DNA from: Halichondria panicea
Lineage: Eukaryota > Porifera > Demospongiae > Suberitida > Halichondriidae
DNA length: 64,000 nucleotides
Assembly (NCBI RefSeq): GCF_963675165.1
Contig: NC_087382.1
Coordinates: 6,744,315-6,808,314 of the forward strand
Direction: 5' to 3'
The notes under the pieces are model-generated. The model was not told where the DNA came from. It did no database searches and saw only the letters and a list, made by a program, of their open reading frames with translations. Both the position numbers and the translations under genes were made by a program. Shown piece by piece: positions 47,648-59,017 of the stretch (its first letter is position 1; every line of letters begins with the position of its first letter).

Positions 47648-48322
47648 GGCCTGGGTCAGGCACTGATAAGATTAATTTTATTCATTGCCTACATTTTATG
47701 TAGATCATGTAGATCATGTAGTGTTAATGAGATTCATAATGTTTATTAATGTTATTCATTGCACATGACGTCATAAGGTCAATGTATTTGCTTAGCTAGC
47801 TGCTAGAACTATTATAGATTATCTTTGGCAACAAATACGGCGGACTTAAACAAGGTAAGAGTAGCTGTTTAGGCCCTCAAAAGATAGATTATGTTGTTAT
47901 GATTATGTTTCCTTGATGGGAAGTAAAAATGTCCAAAACTTTCTTAGCTATGCTAGCTTCTTTAGCTCTGACAGCCACCCTAGAGGTAGGCTATTTTGTG
48001 TATCTCAAGAATACAATAACTCCTACTCTTCCCATCAAGGATACTAGTACCTAGCTATGAGATGTTCATCTAGCCTTGTTTTTGAAGCTTGATCTTGGCA
48101 TCTTCAACGCCGTATTTGCACTTCTCTTTCTGAAAGTGGCATGACGTCATCATCATTTATGGGACTAATTAGCATAATTGAATTAAGCTAATTAGTTTTT
48201 TGGAAAAAGAAAACATTGAGCTTCATTTTGGATCATTTTGATGCAGCATACACTGTATATTGCAAATAATACAGCAGTATGAACATAGTGTAAATTTTGG
48301 TGTTAAAATCTGGACCCGGGCC
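47648..48322. mobile_element. TTAA-flanked MITE, 675 bp (copy 1 of 2)
   Basis: The left end GGCCTGGGTCAGGCACTGAT and the right end GGACCCGGGCC are inverted. TTAA flanks both sides exactly (47644-47647, 48323-48326). An inverted, highly similar copy is at 59501-60149. piggyBac-type mobilisation is inferred from the TTAA. Confidence 0.9.
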
Positions 48323-48628
48323 TTAAGTGCGCAGAGTTGTCTGATATGTGGAGTGTTCTGCACTGAACACTTGAAGAGCTGGATACTTCAAATCTACACA
48401 TAGTTTACAATGACATATGAAGTTTACAATTGACATCTAAAGTTTACAATGATCTGTAGACTCAGCATGCAGTATTATAGCCACAGTTCTTGAGCTCAAT
48501 TCAAAGTTCTTGCACGGTTCCTACACGAAATGAATAAGCATAATATATAAGTATAGCGTATACATGTAAAATAATCAACCACAACTATTATAAGCAAACT
48601 ATTCCTGATCTCAACACAACACACACAC
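48323..48628. other. No gene; AGTTTACAATGA repeats
   Basis: AGTTTACAATGACAT-like units occur three times at about 48400-48452. They recall GTTTAC/GTAAAC motifs at 55795-56030, on the other side of the three-gene locus. Confidence 0.4.
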
Positions 48629-49260
48629 ACATTCCTGCCTACAAGACCGCCGTGAGGCAAGATCGCCGGTCAGGAAACACTCAAACACAACACACACATT
48701 CCTGCCTACAAGACCGCCGTGAGGCAAGATCGCCGGTCAGGAAACACTCAAACAAAACACACACATTCCTGCCTACAAGACCGCCGTGAGGCAAGATCGC
48801 CGGTCAGGAAACACTCAAACACAACACACACACACAACACACACATTCCTGCCTACAAGACCGCCGTGAGGCAAGATCGCCGGTCAGGAAACACTCAAAC
48901 ACAACACACACATTCCTGCCTACAAGACCGCCGTGAGGCAAGATCGCCGGTCAGGAAACACTCAAACACAACACACACATTCCTGCCTACAATACCGCCG
49001 TGAGGCAAGATCGCCGGTCAGGAAACACTCAAACACAACACACACATTCCTGCCTACAAGACCGCCGTGAGGCAAGATCGCCGGTCAGGAAACACTCAAA
49101 CACAACACACACATTCCTGCCTACAAGACTGCCGTGAGGCAAGATCGCCGGTCAGGAAACACTCAAACACAACACACACATTCCTGCCTACAAGACCGCC
49201 GTGAGGCAAGATCGCCGGTCAGGAAACACTCAAACACAACACACACATTCCTGCCTACTA
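48629..49260. repeat. 67-bp minisatellite, about nine units
   Basis: Units start ATTCCTGCCTACAAGACCGC, carry GTGAGGCAAGATCGCCGGTC and end in CAAACACAACACACAC. They are nearly identical, with one unit extended by about 13 bp of ACACA. Each holds a short inverted pair (GACCG...CGGTC). The + ORF over it (48719-49003) is a repeat artefact. Confidence 0.95.
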
Positions 49261-49531
49261 GTACAACAACAGCTAGCTAGCTAGCTAACTATTTTAACAG
49301 AGGGCTCAATAATATGATATGCGAAGGCAAACGCTTTGTATATCAGGTATACTTATATCAGATATACTATCTAGATATTAGACACACTTACCGTATGCAT
49401 GTGGGCTACTGTACTGAACTGGGATTCCACTAAATACTGGTTGCCATCAAATCTCCATCTGGGGTCAGAGGTCGCATGTGAACAGATATGAATTAAAGCG
49501 CATCAAGATTTGTATTTTGCTACTTCAGATC

Positions 49532-50547
49532 ATGAGCAGCCCATCTAAAGACCCAGGATCATCTGATCACTGCTTTAATATTTTGATGAGCAAGGGATAT
49601 GACCATCAAGACGCAGAAATGATGGTGAGCAGACATACGTAGGCCTACATTTTATCATAATTAATAATTATTTTAATATGCATTTAATGGAAACAAAGCC
49701 GAGGTCTCCTTCATTGTTGCCCTCTCCTCTCCCTGACTCTCCCTGAATCCTTAAGCAGGCACTAAGTTGAATATTACAGATCATACATTCACTGATCAGA
49801 CTCCTCCACAAAGCATTCAGAAGGAATGCAAGGCCAAAAGAAAATTAAACTTCGATGATCAAGTAAGTGTATTTACAATTGTTACAATGTTACTGTTTTC
49901 GTGCCCTGTAGGTGTCACCTTGTAGAGGACAGCGGTCTATAAAGTCAAAGCAAAGAAGACGACAACGATACCGAAATAAAAAGAAGGCAATAGTGGCAGC
50001 ACAGAAGCGTGATTCTCTTAACCTTTTTGAAAACAACTTATGTAAACGATGGAAAAAAAGGGAAGAATTTAGCCAGCAAATTGAAGGACTAGAAACAGCA
50101 GAAAAAGGAATGAACATGTTCTTGCAAAACAAACTTATGCAGGAAAGGCAAGAGGCTAAACGGATTGCTGAAGAAAAAGAGAAAATCGACAGGTGTACAG
50201 TGCATAAAAAGTATGATGAACTACTAGCGAATTCACTACAAAGTGTCACTCAACCTTTACTTCTGCCTGAGGTGTTTGCTTCTACAGAAAAAAATGTTAT
50301 AACCATGGATAAAAACCAGCGCGAGCAGCTTGTGGAGGATATGAGGATTGAACTTCATGATGCCTTATACCAGGCAAAAACTTATAGAAACCTTGCTGAA
50401 AGGCTACAAAAAGAGAAGCGTAAAGTATGTTACCAAATGGAAGAGAAAATGGAAACAGTTACTCATTTTTGGCGAAATATAAAAGAAGGTTCATCAAGAG
50501 CAGCAAAAATTTTGCGATGTGCTGTTCAAAAGGAACCAACTGCTTAA
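49532..50547 (+). CDS. Coiled-coil protein of the three-gene Tnp2 locus
   Basis: Three exons join in frame: 49532-49624 (MSSPSKDPGSSDHCFNILMS), 49767-49862 (LNITDHTFTDQTPPQSIQKE) and 49912-50547. The third begins with a very basic stretch (RSIKSKQRRRQRYRNKKKAI) and is then mostly heptad-like charged helix (EEFSQQIEGLETAEKGMNMF; MQERQEAKRIAEEKEKIDR). No enzymatic motif. About 274 residues, ending TAA at 50545. It is convergent with the Tnp2 gene, 270 bp apart. A DNA-binding accessory comparable in role to the second protein of CACTA elements is a guess from context. The ORF is undamaged. Confidence 0.6.
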
Positions 50548-50818
50548 TTAATGATGCTTTGCAGTAATTAATATTCATTATTATTTTGTGAGCATAACTT
50601 TTAGTAAATACAACATTGAAATTGCACAGTGTAATAATAATATTATACATGGGCGTTGGTTGTGTGCACGATTATAATTAACTACGAACTGTAGTCTGAC
50701 AAAACTGATACAACTAAAACAATTTGTTTGCCAATACGACTCCCAAAATCAACCTCATGTTCACAGTAAGCTACTCGAGTTTTTATAGAAGAAAGTTCGA
50801 TATAGTATGCACCTGTTG

Positions 50819-53621
50819 TTAATGACCTACACCATACTTGTGTTGGACCACCAAACCAGACTTTGCATACATGAGGGTCATGAAAAAATGAAAAGTAACT
50901 CGTGCGATCCAGTGAGATTGACTACTATTATTCAAATTATCGTGAACATTGACTCGACAAAAATTATCTATTCTCGCAAGATAGAGCTCATTAGGAAAGT
51001 CAGGATGAATAGCCATTACATGGGACTTAGTAATATGCCGACTCAAAGCTGATCCAAGCACAAACCCCCCAACAATTACTGCAGATGCTTTTTGGTATAA
51101 TAAAAGCAGTGTGTAATCCTCGTGACCAATAAACAAAGTTAAAAGGGATGCCAGTTCTTCCTTGTCCGTCGATTGCCAGGCACTTTCTGATACTGGGGGA
51201 ATAACATTTAAGTCATTGGTACTAAAGTCATTTAGAGCCTGTGTTAAAGAATGAGCTTTGAGTGATCCTTCTTCAAAGAAATGTCTATCAAGTAGTGGAG
51301 CAAATTGACGCTTGAAGTCTGGTGGCCAATGAGCAACTGAAACACGCTGGCAAGACATATATCGTCTCATAATCTGTAAAGATATATCGTGACTATTTGT
51401 ATGAAATGATCCTAAGATTCCGTTCATCCTTTCGTAGCTGAAAAGCCAAAATGAGTAAACAGGACCAAAATCTAAAATGCACTCTTTCAGATGAGCATGT
51501 AAGTGCAGGTTGATGGTGTACTGTTCTTTGCCATAAAGGGATTCAAATACCTCACAGAAATCCATTAGTAGAGCGTCACCTCTTTCAACCTCTGTAATTG
51601 TTACTTGTCTTTGGCACAGAATAGAAACAGCCTTAACAAATAATAACCAGCAATCATAATCCCTGTGAGGAAGAATTCCCTTGAGAGAACACAGAGAATA
51701 AATCAATGTCCAATTACGCCACTGTTCGGCAGTAAAACCAGAGAAGCCAGATGCAATTTTCGAGGGTATACGCCCAACATCAGAAGGTGCTGTGAATGAG
51801 TCAACAGTCTGTTGAATGATCAGAAAGTGTGCCTTGCTAACTAGTTCCTTTGACACCCAAACATTCAGCATGTGCTTGGCAGTCCCAAGCAATAAATTGT
51901 GCATTGGATCCACTACTGTGTATTTGATGACGTCAAAGTATGGTAATACGAGCAGAACTGAGTATCTACATCCATATTCCCTTTCGATCGCTTTTTGTTC
52001 TGCTTTTGTTCTTGCTTCTCTGTGGATAGTAGCAAAATGTTTGTGTGTGTCTAGAGAGCGACAAGGCCAAGTTTCACGGTCAGTTCCTGTATAGTCCGCC
52101 TTTTCTCCAAAGTGTTGTGTTGGAAACATTTTTAAGCATCGTGAGCACGCACGAAGAGCATTATGTCCCACAAAACCTGATACCTTTCTGCTCGCAGGTA
52201 TATCGCATGTTACACAGATTAAAGCCGCTCTTACAAATATATTCATACCAGAACAATTTTTCATAACAATTCCGTTCCAAAGCTCCAGGAGTTCATTTGC
52301 AAAGGGTTTAAGATAGGTATTGCAATCTTTTTTGGGTTCATGTGGTCCAGGCATAACTCCAAGAAGTATAACATTTTCATTTAAGTACCTCTCACGTCGA
52401 GGTAAATTTTGTATTCCGACATATATAGCTCCGAGAGAGTAATTGCTATACTTGAAGGGCTGGAACCAATCAACATTTAGAGCTAGAGCAAAATTGTATG
52501 GTGCAGACAAAAAAGGTATTCCACCAGGGCAAAGAAACTCGTTCCAAACTCTTCCATCATATACATCACGCAATGTTGATGTTTGGACACGTCTCTTTCT
52601 CCAAAGCTCAGTTTTCTCGAAGAATCCAGGTGTCATTAGCTTACTTCTAAGCACCTCTATAATACTTTGGTAACAAAACATCTGTCTAGGATATAGGGAC
52701 GTGGAACCACTTGATGTTTTAATGGTCTTCATTAATTGAGCGTTACAAGGTAGCCTTTGGCGACTATGCGGATGATTAGGAAATGCAACGTGTGAACAAT
52801 GTAGACTTGAAACAGTTTTATCTGGATTCACAATCTTGCACAAGTGTAACGAATACAAGGAGTGACATTGAGGGCAGCTCACATTCTTCAGGAACGGATC
52901 GCCCACTTCTCCAATAAGCTTTTTAGCAGCTGAAGTACTCTTAGGTACCATATCAATGAATTCCTGAATACCTTCAATGTTTACTGGCGCAAGAACCAAA
53001 GAGAGTATCATAGACAAATACAAAAACAAAACAGTCATCCCTGAGTCGGACAGCTTGAACATCGATTGCCACAATAGTAAAAACATGACATAAAAGCGGA
53101 CCGTTTTTTTCGTTCGCGATTCAAAGGTAGTAGTCTGAGACACAGAATCATCAACATCATCCGTATCGAACCATACTTCAGTTACTGAATTTTCTATTTC
53201 CTAGAGGAGTTATTAAAAATGTATTATTGATACAAGTCGATGGCTAGCTTACATTTTATCAGTCTGCTCATCTGCTGAGTCAACATCGTTGTGCTCATAA
53301 TTATCATCAGGATATTCATCGTTTTCTAGATAGATTGATGGAATGTGTATAAAATACAGTACATCTGTAGCACATACACCAGCAAGAGTATAAAACATTC
53401 CATGCCAGCCAATACATATACGTACATAATGTTGGCACTACTTACAGACGCTTACCAGATTCATCACTAGGGAAATAAAATTCATCTGTGTCAGCCTCCT
53501 GATCCTGTGCCACTTTCTGCCATGTGTTTGTAGAAGGAGTGTAGTATTTCTTCTTGTGTTGGTAGTACAGTGTTTTCCCAATTTTTAGGTTGCAATGGAA
53601 GCAGTGAAATCTCTTCTCCAT
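50819..53621 (-). CDS. Tnp2-type (CACTA/EnSpm-like) transposase
   Basis: The ATG at 53621 begins with a small zinc-ligand region (CFHCNLKIGKTLYYQHKKKY). Exon 1 ends at 53456, a short acidic exon lies at 53325-53253, and the long exon runs from 53200 to 50819 (774 codons open). Visible: CPQC/LHLC zinc ligands; NVDWFQPFKYSNYSLGAIYV; a cysteine pair in GHNALRACSRCLKMFP; VVDPMHNLLLGTAKHMLNVW, the hallmark of the tnp2 family; and HAHLKECILDFGPVYSFWLF. CACTA transposases excise by a DDE mechanism. The exon 2-3 junction as I drew it gives a stop, so that splice site is provisional. Transcribed divergently from the gene at 53871. Confidence 0.75.
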
Positions 53622-53870
53622 GATGTAGTATAGCTGTAGTCTAGTCTAGATCCAGCCAGCTACTAGGCAGTTGGGCGGAGCCTAGCCTATAACCATGGAT
53701 GCTAGATCTAGCTACGCCTATTATTACATGGGGTATGGCATATCTGTGACTGGCCTCGCCTAGTAGATCTTCAACTTTTTGCTTTTTGAGCGGGAAGATC
53801 TTTTAATTAGAACAACAGGTGTCAACTCAAGTTTAAGTGTCGACAGCTAGCTAGCGAGAAATATAATAAT
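53622..53870. promoter_or_regulatory. Probable bidirectional promoter between divergent genes
   Basis: The 249 bp between the minus-strand start at 53621 and the plus-strand start at 53871 must hold both promoters if both genes are real. No clear TATA box; GCTAGCTAG and AGATCTT motifs only. Confidence 0.35.
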
Positions 53871-55628
53871 ATGCAGAGGAGAGGTCCTAGTACCGGTACG
53901 CAAAGCTTCTACTCCTCATCAAGAAGACCTAATGCCGCTCAGAGCTTGGTGTGTGGAACTCCAAGGGGTCGTTCCCAACCGCAACGGAGAGCTCTCCAGC
54001 CTATTCAAGCCAATGCTGATCATCCAACTCCAGGTTACTTGCCTGGAATGAGCTTGAGTGACTTGGCCTCGAGTATGGTTAGAGATGGAAGTTTATCTCC
54101 ACAGCACAGCAATAGCTCTTTTGATCCACTTGAAGATGAACCAACCACACCACGAACCACACCACAAAGCCGGTTTTCCACAGGAGCAGGTGCTAGTGCA
54201 AGTGATGGAAGTATAATGGCCTTACTACAAAATCAGCAAAGCATTCTACAACAAGTTCTACAAGGCCAAATAAACCTGGAGAATCAGCAGTCGCAACTTC
54301 AACAGAGGCTTGATGAAGTAGAGAAATGGAGGACAGAATCTCAGACACCTCTAAGCTCAAGCTCACCTGACAGCAGCAGTGGGAAGAGGAAAAGAGTAGT
54401 TACCAGAGAATTAACGGTACGTCTTCTGTGCATTTTCAAGTCACTTTAAGATTACTTAATAACTATCAGGTGAAGGTCTCTACTGTTCATGCAAATATAG
54501 ACAAGCAGTTTGTTGCGTCTCAAATGTAAGTTGTGTTAACAATTACAAATGAGCAAATTTTGACACTGATTACATTTTTTAGGTTCTCTTCTACTGAAAA
54601 CAAGCTCGTGCATACAGCAATTATCAAAGAGATATTGCAGCAACCTGATTGCAAATTTTCAGAGAAGGAAATCAAAGGTAAGTTTTTTAGCTAGTAGGCA
54701 TATCTTACTTTTAAGCTTATAGTGGCAGTGAAGCGATGTTTTGAGAACCTCCGACGTCAACACCTACAGCAGCAAGATGGGAAGGAGGAATTTGCTGAGG
54801 AGCAGTCCAAGCGAAGAAAATATCGTTCTCGACGCGAGAGGGTAAGATTTGTGTAATATATTGGACGGTAACAGTTATGGTGATTGTACGTGTAGAAATT
54901 CCAGAGGAGGGCCAATGTGGTTACTCCCAGAGAAATGGAACGATATTGGCGCCATCTTAATTTAGGTTTTATGACAGAGGAATCGGATGACCCAGAAAAC
55001 CCCAATGGAATAGTAGAACACCGACTACTGTGGCGTTCTCAGAGTAAGTTAGTGTTCATGCAGTTACATAATAATTATTTACAAAAATTACAGAACTTGA
55101 TGAATTTATGGAGCATCTGGATGGTAGGCAAGAACAAAAGTCTATGCCTGCTGGACTGGTCGCCAAAAAAGTTAGGCGATACGGTGAGCCTTCCAAGACT
55201 CATCCTCCGGCCGATGCTCCAAAATGGGCTGTACGGACTGTAAGGAATCCAGGTACGAAAACTCATGTTAGTGCATGCTTATCATGTTAGTGCTTATAAT
55301 TTTATGTGCATACATGCATGCAAGAGTATATGATAGAGAAAGAGTATGGAACGTATGCATACTGTACATCAGATGTATGCGGAGAGTAACGTGACTTTCT
55401 GTATCTGTCACAAGCTTGGAATTTGCATACTGACCAATCCAAGTGTGGGTGATGTAATCTGATAGATTACATCACCCACGCTGTTCGATACTGTCTTCTC
55501 TATCATAATATACTTTGATGCATGGGTATAATAATAACATTTCCTAGCTACTAATAACGGCACTTCTATTTCAGGAGATGATTCTGTTGAGTCTACACCT
55601 GAGGCTGCAGGAACTCTTCAATGGTGAG
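53871..55628 (+). CDS. Basic accessory protein of the Tnp2 locus, seven exons
   Basis: Exons 53871-54416, 54470-54525, 54583-54677, 54723-54841, 54896-55043, 55094-55252 and 55575-55628 all have GT/AG borders. The N-terminus is Ser/Pro/Gln-rich and probably disordered (FYSSSRRPNAAQ). A glutamine-rich helix follows (QNQQSILQQVLQGQINLENQ), then a nuclear-localisation-like GKRKRVV, a charged KRCFENLRRQHLQQQD, EMERYWRHLNLGFMTEESDD, GIVEHRLLWRSQ and FMEHLDGRQEQKS. The last part resembles an uncharacterised ORF that accompanies DNA transposons in molluscs and corals (memory, uncertain). No damage seen; about 390 residues. Confidence 0.65.
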
Positions 55629-56280
55629 ACAGTACAATTATTTAGTTAGCTGTTCTTAACTAACATTGACATTGTTTCCATTGCTACAGATTCACTCGGC
55701 CAAAAATCGAATTGTTATAATGTTGAAACTGTTGAACATTTCATGATTGAACTCATAATAATTATACGATGATCATAATAACTAATACTTAGAGTTTACA
55801 ACACATTATTTAAAATTAAAAACTTGTGGTCTACATCATAATTTCCAGGAGATTACACTTAGTGTACAACAGGTGTACAAAAGGGAAACTTGACATGCAC
55901 ATAATTGTAAACCATGTTGTTAAATCTTGGTTCATTTACAACAGTATACAACTCTAAAACCTGGAGTGCACAGAGCTGTAAACTTCAGTGTAAACTGTAG
56001 TTTACTGTGTGGTTTCCATCTTGTAAATCATTGTTTCTGGAGCAGTGAACACTTTCTCATTATGGAGTGACGCGCTGTTAGAGGTGGTAACATCCCTAAG
56101 CATGCATTCAATGCACCATGCAGCCAAGCGCATGCCGACGCATCATTGATGGCAGCGTCCTCAGCAATGTAGCTGTTTCTGAACAGTTGAACGCATTCAA
56201 TTTTTAAGCTCGATACCAACCCCGAGAAAATGACTCCTTCAATATGAGGCAAATCGCTATTTCACTAAGGGCACGGTCTA
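55629..56280. other. No gene; GTTTAC/GTAAAC-rich
   Basis: Many scattered GTTTAC or its complement at 55795-56030, perhaps subterminal repeats of the Tnp2 element. The terminal repeats themselves were not found. The minus ORF at 56028-56252 has no motif. Confidence 0.4.
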
Positions 56281-57570
56281 AGTACTAATCAGTCGATACC
56301 CATAGCTTCCCTGTAGGTGTCACTGGCAAAGGACCTACTAAATCCATCTAACTGATACCATGCTTCGGATGCTTCGGATGGAGGGTGGCATTCGTTTTAC
56401 GTAGCTTGCGTTGACACCTGGATGTACAAGTACAAGTTAATAGTGCATGAGATAGCACTTATATATACCCTGTTATCAGGCAATAAAACTTACATAGTCG
56501 CAGGTTTGCTTGTACATATCTGGCACATAATTATCTGGCCAGTAGTAACGCTCGGTCAATTGGCACATTGTCTTGTCTCTCCCTAAGATCTGTATCAGTT
56601 TTCAATCTGTATCAGTTTTCAATGACCGTTTCACTATCTTCTTGCCGTGCCCACCGATATAGTGAAGCTTTCCACCTAACAGCACGAAAAACTTGACTCT
56701 CTTTCGAAGGCTGTTCTTTTGTTTTTTATCAGCGTCACTGGGATCTCAGGTACATTAAGGACTGGGACCAGCAATTATTGTTGATTCAGCGAAAACGAAG
56801 CTCCGCCCACGATTTTTACTATCAATTGTGCAGTAAAAATGGAGTTTTACTGCTCTAATCTTTAGCTCAAATTCCGGAGCGTCAAACCTTAGTTTAAGTG
56901 TTTACTTTTTAGTGCAGTAGTTAGTTCAAAGCTATATGCAGGCACTACCGTTAGCGCCTAACAGTGGGATCAATGAAAAGTAAGTTATTAGCCTTTACAT
57001 GCAAAATATTAAGCTTAAAAAGTACTTTATTTAGAAAATCTCACCTTTAGCTGATCCCACTGTTAGGCGCTAACGGTAGTGCCTGCATATAGCTTTGAAC
57101 TAACTACTGCACTAAAAAGTAAACACTTAAACTAAGGTTTGACGCTCCGGAATTTGAGCTAAAGATTAGAGCAGTAAAACTCCATTTTTACTGCACAATT
57201 GATAGTAAAAATCGTGGGCGGAGCTTCGTTTTCGCTGAATCAACAATAATTGCTGGTCCCAGTTCTTAATGTACCTGAGATAGGTACCAGCTAGTCAAAG
57301 CACTGTCAATCCCAACAGCATTTGCATCACCACTTTCATTGGGTGCACCTTCTTGGTATCTTCCATAGTGTCATTGGGTGCACTTGTTCAGTATCGTGTC
57401 ATTGGGTGCACCTTCTTGGATTACAGCTTGTTCGTGTCATTGGGTGCACCTTCTTGCTTGTTCAGTATCTTCCATAGTGTCATTGAGTGCACCTTCTTGG
57501 ATTGCAGCTTGTTCAGTATCTTCACCTTTTTGGATAGCAGCTTGTTCAGTATCTTTCTATAGATTGACTA
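56281..57570 (-). pseudogene. Gypsy-type integrase-like gene remnant (H2C2 zinc domain)
   Basis: Minus-strand order: repeats encoding EDTEQAAIQEGAPNDT (57300-57560); then, after an inserted foldback MITE, DADKKQKNSLRKRVKFF, GGKLHYIGGHGKK and ERYYWPDNYVPDMYKQTCD, an integrase zinc-binding region; then, after an intron or gap, CQRKLRKTNATLHP and MDLVGPLPVTPTGKLW, the start of the integrase core. A 9-bp duplication (GCTTCGGAT) near 56371 and stops break it. No reverse transcriptase is next to it, so a GIN1-like or KRAB-A-domain-like relative is as likely as a retrotransposon end. Confidence 0.6.
56745..57279. mobile_element. Foldback MITE with 228-bp arms, CTCAG termini, TSD AT
   Basis: The arms 56745-56972 and 57052-57279 are almost perfect inverted copies around a 79-bp loop. 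Both ends start CTCAGGTACATTAAG and are flanked by AT. The terminus matches the 10.9 kb element at 34030-44936. A transcript through it would form a long hairpin. Confidence 0.9.
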
Positions 57571-58271
57571 TTGAAAATAGATCTAGGTGGCTAAATTGTC
57601 CAGCTGTAAGATCAAGAAGACCTAGCGCTGGATTTTATGGGGGTCCTCAAAACCCGTGAATCTGGCACCTGGGGGTCCCCTGCTTTTGGGGGTGGGAAAT
57701 CTGGGGGTGCCCATTTCACTTCTACACCGGTAATGAATATGAACACATTCGTACATCATATACACAAATGTTGTCAACCAAATAACAATTTGACTATGTT
57801 CTGTGTCACAACAGCACACAGCTATTGTACAATGTATGTTGTTATTATTATATACTATATTTACTATTCTATATTCTATATTTACGAGTTCAAGCAAAGA
57901 CAATTGAAAAATAGTTTGTACTAATAACATAACACAAATTCACTCTAGACTCCTACTATTGTCAAATTTATTTACGTAACAACGTTATACTGTCAGTCAC
58001 GAGTTGTCACAGAAACAAATATAGCATAATTATTATAGTCATTTCATATACATACACAAATAATTACATTCAAATTCAAGTGCATCACTCCAGTTCAAAC
58101 AGTTCTCCAGTTCAAACAGTTACTCTTCAGCAAACCTAGTGATACCAGTTGCGTTTCGTCTTCTTAGATGGAACAGCGAGGCACGATTAAATTTGTGCTC
58201 TCTCTAACATGAGAGTTTGTTCTACTGCCACAAAGAACTGTTGAACGATGTCTAAACCGTATGTAACCAAG
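57571..58271. other. No gene recognised
   Basis: A G-rich patch lies at 57640-57710 (GGGGGTGGG), otherwise AT-rich. A duplicated CTCCAGTTCAAACAGTT lies near 58090. Confidence 0.4.
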
Positions 58272-58953
58272 TGACTATATATGAGTTATTGTTATTACCC
58301 GAGGCCGTGCCGCGGCCAGCGGGTATAGTAGTCTGTTGGTTTGTTTGTCTGTTTGTTTGTTTGTCACGAGAATCTCTACTCACCTGGATGCCATAGCGCT
58401 GCGTTTGCATCATGGATAGCCTTCACACAACAATATCTTGATTTAAATAGTGGCAGATTTTGATGTTAAAGTTTCTTTGTCGAATAAAAGCGAGCAAAAG
58501 CTAAACTTGCCCGTTGGCAGCTGCTAACTACACGCGGCCTTTATTCGAGATACCCTATTTACATTGTGATTTTTCCACATGGGTTACTTACAGCTGAAGT
58601 GATCCTGTACCAGGAATAATGGAACAGGGTCACTAAGTAGAAAGCTAGAATTATCTACCTTTGCTGACTACGTATTTGCAGCTGAAGTGACATGCCATGC
58701 CTCCAGTGTTTAGCTATTGAGTTGCTGTGCTGGTCATACATGCTACATGCACTGCATTATCTGCCGGCCGAGGGTTTGCACTTTAGTGCTCTAGTTGTAT
58801 TATTCTTTAATTGTAAGGCGTGGGCCTTAGGGCTGCCACGTCATACTGTTGTCATGTGATGCCTTAGGGCAGTCTCGTGTTATAAGAATTATTAACAAAG
58901 TGATTGAGTTCAGTGGGGAGCTTTTCTGGGGCTAGCTATATAGCGAAGTTACA
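58272..58953 (+). repeat. 5' LTR with an internal insertion
   Basis: TG...CA borders. It matches the solo LTR at 241 except for about 500 bp (58297-58796) beginning ACCCGAGGCCGTGCCGCGGC and ending near GCCGGCCGAGGGTTTGCAC, which look like imperfect inverted ends of an unclassified element. Followed at 58956-58973 by TGGAGGTCCTGCCGAGAC, a plausible primer-binding site complementary to a tRNA-Gln-like 3' end (memory). Confidence 0.7.
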
Positions 58954-59017
58954 TTTGGAGGTCCTGCCGAGACTGACTTTCTTTGAAGAGAGTCCGTGAA
59001 GACGGAGAAGAGCTACC

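Noticed and set aside
48719..49003. ORF through the minisatellite
   Set aside because: An open frame arising from the 67-bp repeat itself; no start context or conserved domain.
48629..49260. CRISPR-like array
   Set aside because: Units are contiguous with no unique spacers, and the genome is clearly eukaryotic with spliced genes.
49426..55866. CACTAA (49426) and TTAGTG (55861) as terminal repeats of the Tnp2 element
   Set aside because: Only six bases match, and the flanking bases show no TSD. CACTG at 48359 and CAGTG near 56044 likewise lack matching TSDs.
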